A stretch of DNA of 64,000 nt from positions 1 through 64,000 of the forward strand of contig NZ_JACSPP010000002.1 of the NCBI RefSeq assembly GCF_014837065.1, in the 5' to 3' direction. The translations under genes and the position numbers were made by a program. This DNA is from Phocaeicola intestinalis (GTDB lineage: Bacteria; Bacteroidota; Bacteroidia; Bacteroidales; Bacteroidaceae). Positions 8,560 through 20,333 of the stretch are shown one piece after another (within the stretch, counting starts at the first letter, position 1; the number at the start of each line of letters is the position of its first letter). The notes under the pieces were generated by a model. That model worked only from the letters and a program-made list of their open reading frames with translations, searched no databases and had not been told where the DNA came from.

Positions 8560-10206
8560 ATGAAACCACTAACTACAATATTTTGCACCCTACTATTCTT
8601 TTGTAGTTGCAACAATGAAATAGAAACAACAGATATACAAAAAGAATCAAATATCAATAGGGAGTATCAAATAACATATCCATTGAGTAAAACAGAGAGC
8701 CGTTCTAATAGTGAATTGGACACATCATGGGAAACAGTACAAGAGATTACACTGCCTTCTGGTGAACCAGCTTATACACCTTGGAATCCTGAAATTTCTT
8801 CTAAAACAGTTCCAAATGAGTTTAGCATGGATATAAAAAAAGAAGATGGGTGGAATCTTATTGCACATTCTATGAATAACCAAGAAAAAGGACTTAACTA
8901 TCTTTTTTTCTATAATATATATCGTGGCACACTCAAAGTCTTCTATTATTTAGAAGAAAATTTTAATCAGACGACAGGATTATGGCATGTACATATAGAT
9001 AAGCCTCAAAATCTATTAGCTTTTACAGGACTCTATGCAAAAGCCATTAATGCATCTGATAAAATACAAGATATCTATTGTAGTAATATTACAATTAATC
9101 CTTCTAAAGCTTTTACTAAAGGATGGAACTGCTTTGAAGTTGATTTAGCTTACGACCCAAATTTTGAAGATGCTACTCTATATATTGAACCATGTGGTAT
9201 TATTGAATCTAACATTGAAATATCAGGCAATTATAATTCAAGTTCAGAAGGATCTATAATAACTATAGGTGCAGACAAACAATCCGGAGTTTTAAAAGGC
9301 ACTGGGAAAGACGCAGAAAAATATTTGTCTGATGAATCATCTAAAGTTGCATGGGAAAATTTTCCTAGCACCCGTACTTTATCTTCTTCTATTTCCGAAA
9401 GAGACAGTAAATCCGTTGATATTGGAAGCATAATAAAACTTGGAGCAAATTTCTTACAGAAAGTATTTTCTTCAGAAAAAAAAGGTGAAGAATATAAATT
9501 AAAATTTGCAACACAAGGTAGTGTAACACTAAAAGGCGATATTACAACTATAGTGGGTGGAGGATTTTCTCCTATAGCTATTAGTATAGACAAAGATAAA
9601 GTTGGTAATTTAGGTGTATGGGGAGTAGAAGAACAACCTACAATTCAATTTAACACATTAGGAAGGAAGAAAGAAGTTTTTACATCTGGTAGTCCAACAT
9701 TTATGACATATGGAGGCACTACTCCTATTTACCATATAGTCATTAACCCTGACTTATCTAATAAAATTACAAATTTAAAACGTGACTATGAAACTTTAAT
9801 TGGAACATTTTCTGATTCATATACAGATAAAGAAAATCAAAATTCTATTAGCGGAGGTATGAATTATAGTGCACAAGGTGAACATATTTACAATGATATA
9901 TATGCACGTATAGCACCTGTCTTTAAAGTTCATTTTAAGAATTTAAATAATAACGATACAAGAGAAGTTCCGCCTGCTATTTATTTATATGGCAGTAAAG
10001 ATGGATCAGGTACACCATTTGGTATCAAAAATAACTTTATTTTTGGCATCAATGTGACATTTACAGCTCCTGATGGGAGAGAGTTTATGTCAACTAGAAG
10101 TTTTCGCCCGTTATTAGAATGGAGAACTGATAATCTTCAACAAATTTATAAACAGACTGCTCCTAATGGGCATCCTGACAATTTTTTCCTTATGTATAAC
10201 TATTAA
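8560..10206 (+). CDS. AT-rich hypothetical lipoprotein in the SusE position
   Basis: A 548-aa protein with a signal peptide and lipobox FCSC (Cys about residue 17). It is rich in Asn, Ile, Tyr and Ser and looks beta-rich; a Ser-rich linker near residues 225-235 separates two halves. No family is recognised; it does not show obvious SusE/SusF or Ig-like domains. Its place directly after SusD is where surface glycan-binding proteins are usually encoded, so glycan binding is possible but unproven. The DNA is visibly more AT-rich than everything around it, and composition changes sharply at both ends (after the hairpin at 8529 and at the stop codon 10206). This suggests separate acquisition. Confidence 0.75.
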   Translation: MKPLTTIFCTLLFFCSCNNEIETTDIQKESNINREYQITYPLSKTESRSNSELDTSWETVQEITLPSGEPAYTPWNPEISSKTVPNEFSMDIKKEDGWNLIAHSMNNQEKGLNYLFFYNIYRGTLKVFYYLEENFNQTTGLWHVHIDKPQNLLAFTGLYAKAINASDKIQDIYCSNITINPSKAFTKGWNCFEVDLAYDPNFEDATLYIEPCGIIESNIEISGNYNSSSEGSIITIGADKQSGVLKGTGKDAEKYLSDESSKVAWENFPSTRTLSSSISERDSKSVDIGSIIKLGANFLQKVFSSEKKGEEYKLKFATQGSVTLKGDITTIVGGGFSPIAISIDKDKVGNLGVWGVEEQPTIQFNTLGRKKEVFTSGSPTFMTYGGTTPIYHIVINPDLSNKITNLKRDYETLIGTFSDSYTDKENQNSISGGMNYSAQGEHIYNDIYARIAPVFKVHFKNLNNNDTREVPPAIYLYGSKDGSGTPFGIKNNFIFGINVTFTAPDGREFMSTRSFRPLLEWRTDNLQQIYKQTAPNGHPDNFFLMYNY

Positions 10207-10214
10207 TCCATATT

Positions 10215-10489
10215 ATGTTTACAGTTATCGGACTCATGTTGGGAGGCATGTGCATCGGATTCCTGCTGCGCAAAAGCCGTTTTACCTGGATACACAACGT
10301 CATCACCGCACTTATCTGGATATTGTTGTTCCTGCTGGGTGTGGAAGTAGGAGGCAACCGCCAGATTATCGAAGGGCTTGCTACCATCGGATTGGAAGCG
10401 TTCGTCATTACCCTGGCAGCCATCCTCGGAAGCTGCATCTGCGCTTGGGCTTTGTGGTACCTATTATATAAAAGGAAAGGAGGACGGGC

Positions 10490-10493
<4 letters not shown>
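10215..10493 (+). CDS. LysO lysine exporter, N-terminal half (split gene)
   Basis: A 92-aa, three-helix membrane protein matching the first part of LysO (YbjE/DUF340), an L-lysine exporter of the inner membrane. Seen: MFTVIGLMLGGMCIGFLLR, a second helix ending LLGVEVGGN and a third with AAILGSCICAWAL. It overlaps the next gene by four bases (ATGA), so the two are translationally coupled; together they give 292 residues, close to the about 300 of single-chain LysO. It starts only 8 bp after the AT-rich lipoprotein, yet its base composition is like the rest of the chromosome. Confidence 0.8.
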
Positions 10494-14261
<3,768 letters not shown>

Positions 14262-14275
14262 CAAACACAAGCACC

Positions 14276-16192
14276 ATGAATACGACAACAATCAAAACCC
14301 TATTATTCTCTTGCCTTACCGCTGGGCTTGCCGCCTGTAGCCCGACGGTACAAGAGGCACATACCGACCTCCGTTATGAGTTCGGCAACATCTTAAACAT
14401 AACGCTTACCCCTGACTCGACTGTCCGCCGTGCCGGATGCTTTACGGATGCCGGCTCTTGGATGGGATTCACGATTCCACAAGCAGATAAATGGGTAAAC
14501 GGATTCTGCGGACCGTTCAGCATCGACAACCGTATCTGGTTTGCACAATCAGCAGTCAGCGTTGACTTCCAAAACGGGGCAGATGGCCTTTCACCGGATT
14601 CCACTTCTTATTTTCCGGGTGAAGTATACATGGCTTCCTCTTCCGAAACCGGCACCATCGAACAACGTATGAATTTCATAAACAGTTCGACTGCACTGCT
14701 GCAAATCACCAGTAATGCCGATAAGGGGTTCATCATTACCGGAAAAGACTGGAACAACAATATCCGGTTGGAACAGGAAGATCAGACCATTACGGCACGT
14801 CACCCCAACGGTGAAATCGTACAACTGACATTCATGCCGGGAGTAACCTTGACATGCGACGGCAAAAATTATACGGCACAAACCGATGCGCAATGCAGCC
14901 AAACCAATGTAGCCATCTCTTTCTATTTTACAAACGAAGAATTGGCATCAGGTACACAGAAAAGCATAGCCCTACTTCAAAATACCGAAGCGGCGCTGCA
15001 AAAGAACGACGACCGCTGGCAAACTTACCTGCAAAAGATTTTACGCAAAGACATGAAGCATGAATACGACCGTGTAGCTGTAAAATCAGTCGTCACCCTC
15101 ATCTCTAACTGGCGTACACATCGTGAAGGCCTTCTGCATGAAGGAGTTATCCCCAGTCATGCCGTACCTTATTTCATTGGCTTTTGGGCATGGGACAGCT
15201 GGCGTTTCTCGGCAGCATTGGCACGCTTTGCACCCGAATTGGCAAAGAATAACATCCGTGCCATGTTTGATTACCAGCAGCCGGACGGCATGATTATCGA
15301 CTGTATCTATACCAACTCCGCCGAGAACAATGCACGCGACAGCAAACCACCCTTGGTATGCTGGGCTGTGGACGAAATCTTCACTTACAACCAAGACACC
15401 GCGTTTGTAAAAGAAATGTATCCGCAGCTGCTCGCTTATTATAAATGGTGGTATCAAAAACGTGACCATAACCGTAACGGCATGTGTGAATTCGGCTCAA
15501 CCGACGGAACACTGGAAGCAGCCGGATGGGAAAGCGGCATGGACAATGCGATTCGTTTCGATAATGCCAAGATGCTGAAAAACGGAAGCGATGCATGGAG
15601 TCTTGATCAGGAAAGCGTCGACCTCAATGCGTATTTAGCATACGAATGCAAATTGCTGAAAAAGTTCGCCGGACTCATCGGAAGCAGTTTCGACGGACCG
15701 GACTACAGCGATAAAGTTGCTGATTATTTCTTTAACGACAAGATAGGATGGTTCTGTGACAAACGCATCGCTGACGGCAGCTTCATTGCAGAGCCTGCAT
15801 GTGAAGGATATACACCCTTTTGGACAAAGATAGCCAGCAAGGAACAAATGGAAAAAGCACTGGTGCTGTTGACCGACACAACCAAGTTCTCAACGTATAT
15901 TCCTTTCCCGACAGCTGCTGCAGACAATCCCAAATGTGACCCGAACGGATATTGGAGAGGTCCTATCTGGCTTGACCAGACGTATCAAGCCATTCGTGGA
16001 TTACGCAATTATGGTTACAAAGAGTTAGCAGATAAATATACAATGCAAGTATTCGACCGTTGCCAAGGGCTGACCGGTGATGCGCCGATTCATGAAAATT
16101 ATGGCACACATAATGGCGAACTGCTTCAAGCTTCACACTTCAGTTGGAGTGCTTCGCACCTGCTGATGATGTATGAAGACTTTGGTAAATAA
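14276..16192 (+). CDS. GH63-like alpha-glucosidase lipoprotein
   Basis: A 638-aa lipoprotein (lipobox LAAC, Cys about residue 21) with an N-terminal beta-sandwich and an (alpha/alpha)6 barrel of GH63 (mannosyl-oligosaccharide glucosidase/YgjK-like) type. Visible motifs are IGFWAWDSWRFSAAL, with the presumed catalytic acid D307, GMCEFGSTDGT, WRGPIWLDQTYQ and HENYGTHNGEL with the presumed base E607. The ATG at 14276 is preferred to 14252 because it begins a normal signal peptide; 14252 would overlap the GH2 stop. Enzymes of this family invert alpha-glucosidic bonds; exact linkage is not predictable. Last gene of the operon: the inverted repeat copy at 16192 begins at its stop codon. Confidence 0.85.
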   Translation: MNTTTIKTLLFSCLTAGLAACSPTVQEAHTDLRYEFGNILNITLTPDSTVRRAGCFTDAGSWMGFTIPQADKWVNGFCGPFSIDNRIWFAQSAVSVDFQNGADGLSPDSTSYFPGEVYMASSSETGTIEQRMNFINSSTALLQITSNADKGFIITGKDWNNNIRLEQEDQTITARHPNGEIVQLTFMPGVTLTCDGKNYTAQTDAQCSQTNVAISFYFTNEELASGTQKSIALLQNTEAALQKNDDRWQTYLQKILRKDMKHEYDRVAVKSVVTLISNWRTHREGLLHEGVIPSHAVPYFIGFWAWDSWRFSAALARFAPELAKNNIRAMFDYQQPDGMIIDCIYTNSAENNARDSKPPLVCWAVDEIFTYNQDTAFVKEMYPQLLAYYKWWYQKRDHNRNGMCEFGSTDGTLEAAGWESGMDNAIRFDNAKMLKNGSDAWSLDQESVDLNAYLAYECKLLKKFAGLIGSSFDGPDYSDKVADYFFNDKIGWFCDKRIADGSFIAEPACEGYTPFWTKIASKEQMEKALVLLTDTTKFSTYIPFPTAAADNPKCDPNGYWRGPIWLDQTYQAIRGLRNYGYKELADKYTMQVFDRCQGLTGDAPIHENYGTHNGELLQASHFSWSASHLLMMYEDFGK

Positions 16193-16274
16193 ATCTTACA
16201 AGCGGAAGATTATTAATCTTACACCAGACGAAGCTATCTGCGTGCGTTGAAGCAAGAAGATAATAACGACAACC
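16192..16274 (-). repeat. Inverted copy of the 3220-3299 repeat
   Basis: Reverse-complement match to 3220-3299 with one 4-bp insertion (GCGT) and a few substitutions. It carries one full AAGATTAATAATCTT unit and part of a second, against three units at the left copy. The pair faces inward around the SusCD-GH63 stretch, about 13 kb apart. Confidence 0.7.
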
Positions 16275-16277
16275 TTT

Positions 16278-16441
16278 TATACCATGCGCGGTATGAAATT
16301 GTGTATTTTAATAGGACACAGAAGACACGGAAAGGCACAGACGAACACAGATTTTTATATTTTCCTTCTGTGTATTCTTGTGTAGTCTGTGTTCTATGAT
16401 AGCATCAACAAAATGCACAAATCTATATTGCGCATAGTATA
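16278..16441. repeat. Element with terminal inverted repeats, copy A
   Basis: The ends TATACCATGCGCGGTATGAA (16278-16297) and the reverse complement of the segment up to 16441 match imperfectly over about 32 bp (TATAC, ATGCGC, TTGTG, ATTTT blocks). A second copy with the same ends is at 63699-63826. The interior here is an imperfect hairpin of ACACAGA/TCTGTGT-type sequence (16314-16397). Noncoding, between the GH63 and DUF362 genes, which converge. Confidence 0.6.
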
Positions 16442-16468
16442 AATCAGCTAAACGATATGTATCAGGAG

Positions 16469-17611
16469 CTATCTTACACGTACCAATTCATAATCACGGT
16501 TGCCCAACCCGATTTTTTCAGCATGAGCCAAACACGTTTTATATTCCGCGTTCGGATTGGTATTGTCGAAATGGTCATGATGGTCATGAAAATGAGGACT
16601 TGCCATTTCATCCGCCAACTGGCTATCGGGCAAAGGAGTCTGTTTCAAACAAGCGTCTACACATGCCTGGTCTAAAGCCAACGGGTCGAAAGATGCGAAC
16701 ATGCCCACATCGGGTATAATCGGAGTGTCATTGCCCGAATGGCAATCACAAGTCGGCGAGACATCGCACACCAAGGAGATATGGAAGTTTGGCCTGCCAT
16801 AAACTACGGCTTTCGTATATTCAGCCATCCGGCAATTCAGCTCTTTGATTGCCGCATCTTGGGCAAAGCCGATTGCATCAAAATTACATGCCCCAATGCA
16901 GCGTCCGCAACCTACACAGTTGTCTTGGTTGATAGACATCTTCTTTCGCCCTTCGTCAAAAACTAGACCGTCATTCGCACATTCGCGCATGCACCTCTTA
17001 CATCCCCTGCATGCATCCTGATTGATAACAGGCTTTCCGTTGCAGTGCTGGTCTTTCTTTCCGGCTCTCGACCCGCATCCCATACCGATATTCTTTATTG
17101 CGCCTCCGAATCCGGTCATCTCATGACCTTTGAAATGAGTGAGTGAAATAAAAATATCGGCATCCATTACGGCACGGCCGATTCTCGCTTCTTTTACATA
17201 TTCACCTCCAGCCACAGGCACCGCAATGTCATCCGTTCCTTTCAGGCCATCGCCGATAATCACCGGACAGCCTACGGTCAAAGGCGTAAAGCCATTCTCC
17301 CATGCACAATACAGATGCTCAATGGCATTCTTGCGGCTGCCCGGATACAATGTATTGCAATCGGTAAGGAATGGCTTCCCACCACATTGTTTCACCATAT
17401 CCACTACAGCCCGCGCGTAGTTCGGACGAAGGAAACTCAAGTTCCCCAGTTCGCCGAAATGCATCTTGATAGCGACAAACTTTCCGTCCATATCTATTGT
17501 ATTCAGACCTGCTGCCTTTATCAACCTTTTCAGCTTGTCAGCAGGCCCTTCATCAGGTTTGCACCGGAAATCGGTATAATAAACCTTGCTTTTTGTTTTT
17601 ACTTCATCCAT
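16469..17611 (-). CDS. DUF362 family protein with two 4Fe-4S clusters
   Basis: A 380-aa soluble protein: DUF362 domain (about residues 8-185, including AIKMHFGELGNLSFLRP and LTHFKGHEMTGFGGAIKNIG) followed by a ferredoxin-like insert with two clusters, CRGCKRCMREC and CVGCGRCIGAC (about 200-245). A His/Asp-rich patch (HFHDHHDHFDN) near the C-terminus may bind metal. Proteins of this kind are often annotated as ferredoxin-like or iron-sulfur oxidoreductases with unknown substrate. It has its own promoter (17638-17668) and a leader of about 20 bases. No signal peptide is visible, so it is cytoplasmic. Confidence 0.85.
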   Translation of the reverse strand: MDEVKTKSKVYYTDFRCKPDEGPADKLKRLIKAAGLNTIDMDGKFVAIKMHFGELGNLSFLRPNYARAVVDMVKQCGGKPFLTDCNTLYPGSRKNAIEHLYCAWENGFTPLTVGCPVIIGDGLKGTDDIAVPVAGGEYVKEARIGRAVMDADIFISLTHFKGHEMTGFGGAIKNIGMGCGSRAGKKDQHCNGKPVINQDACRGCKRCMRECANDGLVFDEGRKKMSINQDNCVGCGRCIGACNFDAIGFAQDAAIKELNCRMAEYTKAVVYGRPNFHISLVCDVSPTCDCHSGNDTPIIPDVGMFASFDPLALDQACVDACLKQTPLPDSQLADEMASPHFHDHHDHFDNTNPNAEYKTCLAHAEKIGLGNRDYELVRVR

Positions 17612-17637
17612 TGTCTTATTCCTTTTGGTCGATACCG

Positions 17638-17668
17638 CAAAGATAATCGAAAATCACATTACAGGCAA
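17638..17668 (-). promoter_or_regulatory. Promoter of the DUF362 gene
   Basis: On the reverse strand TTG (17666-17668) is 20 bp from TATCTTTG (17638-17645), a full Bacteroidetes -33/-7 match. The ATG is at 17611. Confidence 0.65.
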
Positions 17669-17669
17669 T

Positions 17670-17704
17670 AAAAAAGCAGATTAACACAAATCCTTCCAAT
17701 CTGC
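17670..17704 (-). terminator. Intrinsic terminator of the calcineurin-like phosphatase gene
   Basis: Read on the reverse strand, GCAGATT and AATCTGC form a 7-bp stem followed at once by TTTTTT. It lies 33 bp after the stop of the gene at 17737-18681 and before the DUF362 promoter. Confidence 0.65.
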
Positions 17705-17736
17705 ATTAATCCGCTTTCTTATTATATCACAATGTC

Positions 17737-18681
17737 TTATTTCGTACGGCGAACCGTATGGAGCGCTTTCCCGTCCTTGTCCATCATGTGTAGGCAAAGC
17801 TCGTGTTTGTCTACCGTAATGAGCGAGAAACCTGTCGCACCGCTGCAGAACTGCGTGCCGTCTATCGGTTTCACTTCGCGTGCCAACGAGCCGGAAGTGT
17901 TCACCACATAGTCAATCTTGCTGTCCGGCTTACGGATGTGCTGGAAGTTATGGATATGGCCACATACGTACATGTCTACATTGCCGTGCTTGCGCAAAAT
18001 AGAGTCTACCCGCTTCTGCATGTCCGTCCGTTCGCTATCGTTCTTATCGGTATCGGCATAGATGGGGTGATGGCCTACCACCATTACCCAGTCTTCTTTA
18101 GCCGAAGTCAATACCGAATCCAGCCATGCCAGCTGCTTGTCCATATCTTGTTTGCCTGCATCGGGATATTTCTCGGTATCTTCACGGTATTTGTCAAGCA
18201 AAGGTGGCGTATCAATCATCACCAAGCGGATAGTCGCCCCGTCTTCCTCCATCACCTTTGTATAATAACGTGCCGGCATCTCCCACCGTGCGCTGACATT
18301 GCTATAATCCAACACCGCCTGCGTATTGCCACGGTATTCATGATTCCCTAAAATGGGATACCAGGGCAACATCAAATCGGGATGGCTGTATATCAGTTCG
18401 TAATTGGTCATCCACAAAGGGTCTTGCACACTGCGCACCCCCTCGAAATGATGCACGTCACCGGCAGCTACTACAAATTCGATATCAATCGTTTCTGCCA
18501 TTTTACCCATCAGTTCGGCTATCGGCTTCTGGTCATAATAACCGTTGCGCCCAAGGTCGTTTGCCAAATAAAAATTAAGCGGTTTTTCCAAAGATTTCCA
18601 CGTTGCCGCATCTTGCGCGAAAGCGACTACAGCCGCCATTACCAGGAATAAAGAGATTCCTATTTTCTTCATTGATTTCAT
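17737..18681 (-). CDS. Secreted calcineurin-like metallophosphatase
   Basis: A 314-aa secreted phosphoesterase of the purple/tartrate-resistant acid phosphatase type. Signal peptide about residues 1-22 (ending VVAFAQ). Metal-binding motifs in order: AAGDVHHF (GD), LGNHEYRG (GNHE), VVGHHPIYA (GHH) and CGHIHNFQH (GHxH), the standard dinuclear metal set. It should hydrolyse phosphate monoesters in the periplasm or at the surface. The start at 18681 follows a -7 box TAATTTTG (18718-18725); a start at 18672 is also possible. It lies after the beta-helix and TonB receptor genes but is separated from them by a terminator, so it is a neighbour with its own promoter rather than an operon member. Confidence 0.88.
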   Translation of the reverse strand: MKSMKKIGISLFLVMAAVVAFAQDAATWKSLEKPLNFYLANDLGRNGYYDQKPIAELMGKMAETIDIEFVVAAGDVHHFEGVRSVQDPLWMTNYELIYSHPDLMLPWYPILGNHEYRGNTQAVLDYSNVSARWEMPARYYTKVMEEDGATIRLVMIDTPPLLDKYREDTEKYPDAGKQDMDKQLAWLDSVLTSAKEDWVMVVGHHPIYADTDKNDSERTDMQKRVDSILRKHGNVDMYVCGHIHNFQHIRKPDSKIDYVVNTSGSLAREVKPIDGTQFCSGATGFSLITVDKHELCLHMMDKDGKALHTVRRTK

Positions 18682-18717
18682 TTGCTTAAAGATAAATGTT
18701 GATTAATAATTATGCGA

Positions 18718-18725
18718 CAAAATTA
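18718..18725 (-). promoter_or_regulatory. Phosphatase gene -7 box
   Basis: TAATTTTG on the reverse strand, 36 bp before the ATG at 18681. No TTG at the -33 distance. Confidence 0.4.
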
Positions 18726-18773
18726 GGAGACAATTCTGAATTAAAACTGAAACCTCCTGCTGTATGTCTTAAT

Positions 18774-18811
18774 AAAAAAATCCGGGTACTGGAGTTATTT
18801 CCGGTCCCGGA
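18774..18811 (-). terminator. Intrinsic terminator after the beta-helix gene
   Basis: On the reverse strand TCCGGG pairs with CCCGGA, with further inner pairing of the 19-base centre, and is followed by seven T. It lies 56 bp after the stop of the gene at 18867. Confidence 0.7.
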
Positions 18812-18866
18812 CCTTTTAGGAAAAAAGAATGTATATCAGAGTTGTATCAGAGATACCGCATTCAGA

Positions 18867-20291
18867 TTACTCTGCACCATACGCACCGAAATAAGGTTGG
18901 GGAGCAGGAGTAGTGTAAGTTTCGCCGTTCACAGTCAAGCCCGTAGTGCCGAAGAGCGGAGCCATATCCGATCCGTTTTCGCTGTATGCGCCTTCCAAAG
19001 CCGGAGAGCCTGCAGTCAAATGGAAATCCCAAGCATCGTTGTAAACATAATTGGTCAATGAAGTAGCATTGATGTCGTAGTTAGCGAACATCGGGTCTTT
19101 GCTGTCTTCTTCGGTAGCGATAACGCTATTCACATCAACTACACCTACATGATAGTCTTCGTGCTCATAGTTATATCCCTGCCAAGAATACTGAATGCCT
19201 TGTTCGTAAACGTATGCAGGGTCTACTTCCTGACTACCTGAAGCATAATAGTTATAATCGATTACCGAGTTTTTGTCATCATAACCGCCTTCTACATTCG
19301 CCAAGTTATCCAAGCCCGGAGTCATTGCACGGAATTTGCAGTTCACAAGCAAGTTGTTGTAAACATGTACGGCTACGTTTTCTTCCGCATAAATACCGCC
19401 ACCCTTATCGCTGTCGCGACGCCATCCGGCATTGATGATGGTATTGTTGTAAGCCTGAATCTTAGCTTGAGCGCGAACGTCACTTTGGTCAGAGCTTGAC
19501 AGCTTCAAGGCGTTGGTGTTCGGAGCATACATTACATTGCCTACTACATCTACTTGGCAACCCGATTTCACATTAACCGCTTCCTCGCCTGTCTCACCGT
19601 TTGCGATAAACAAGTTGTTCATGATAATGGCATTACCGCCCATCATATAAATGGCATCCGACACACCGTTGCGAAGGATAGAATTTGTAATGACATACTT
19701 GCCGTTTACGTTATTGGTAGTAATCTGCGGATAAGCGTCATCACCTGCTTCATAATATCCTGCGTTAGCAGCGGGAGCACCTTCCAATACATCACCACCC
19801 GTATATTCAATAATGGTATGGTCAATCAGCATTTCTTCGCAAGTACTTCCGGCTACAATACCGCCCCACAAACCTGCGAATGTATTGGCTTCCGTCCGGT
19901 CAGCTTCAGGAATAGAGAACAGAATAGGTTTTTCTTCCGTTCCTTCACAATACAAGTTTCCGTTTACAGTAAACTCTACCGGAAGCAAATTGGCACCTAC
20001 GCCTTCTGTACTGGCAATAATCTGCACACCTTCCTTGATAATCAAAGTCTTGCCTTCAGGAACGGTGTAATGCTCAGTAAGGTTGATTACCGTATCAGCA
20101 GGCCAAGTCACCGTATTGGTATTGTTCCATTGGTCTTCCAGACTTACAGGACCTTCCGGATCGTCACCATTCGGTTCATCCGGTTCTTCTACAGGAGGAT
20201 TCTGCGGTTCGTTCTCGTCATCACTACAAGCAGCGAAGAATGATACACTCATCAAAGCTGCACCTACGAATAAATACTTCTTTAAATTCAT
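18867..20291 (-). CDS. Right-handed beta-helix lipoprotein
   Basis: A 474-aa lipoprotein (lipobox FAAC, Cys about residue 22) with an acidic Glu/Pro/Asp-rich linker (about 24-48), which resembles the linker of surface-exposed lipoproteins in this phylum. The body has repeated short strands and Asn ladders (ITNSILRNGVSDAIYMMGGN, MNNLFIANG, YNNTIINAG, YNNLLVNC), typical of parallel beta-helices. No catalytic residues are assigned. It lies 42 bp downstream of the TonB receptor gene with no terminator between, so the two are co-transcribed and probably act together, as a surface binding or processing partner for the receptor. Terminated at 18774-18811. Confidence 0.8.
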   Translation of the reverse strand: MNLKKYLFVGAALMSVSFFAACSDDENEPQNPPVEEPDEPNGDDPEGPVSLEDQWNNTNTVTWPADTVINLTEHYTVPEGKTLIIKEGVQIIASTEGVGANLLPVEFTVNGNLYCEGTEEKPILFSIPEADRTEANTFAGLWGGIVAGSTCEEMLIDHTIIEYTGGDVLEGAPAANAGYYEAGDDAYPQITTNNVNGKYVITNSILRNGVSDAIYMMGGNAIIMNNLFIANGETGEEAVNVKSGCQVDVVGNVMYAPNTNALKLSSSDQSDVRAQAKIQAYNNTIINAGWRRDSDKGGGIYAEENVAVHVYNNLLVNCKFRAMTPGLDNLANVEGGYDDKNSVIDYNYYASGSQEVDPAYVYEQGIQYSWQGYNYEHEDYHVGVVDVNSVIATEEDSKDPMFANYDINATSLTNYVYNDAWDFHLTAGSPALEGAYSENGSDMAPLFGTTGLTVNGETYTTPAPQPYFGAYGAE

Positions 20292-20333
20292 AATTAAAAG
20301 TGTTTGTTAGTCAATATGTTTTGTTTTGCTTTC

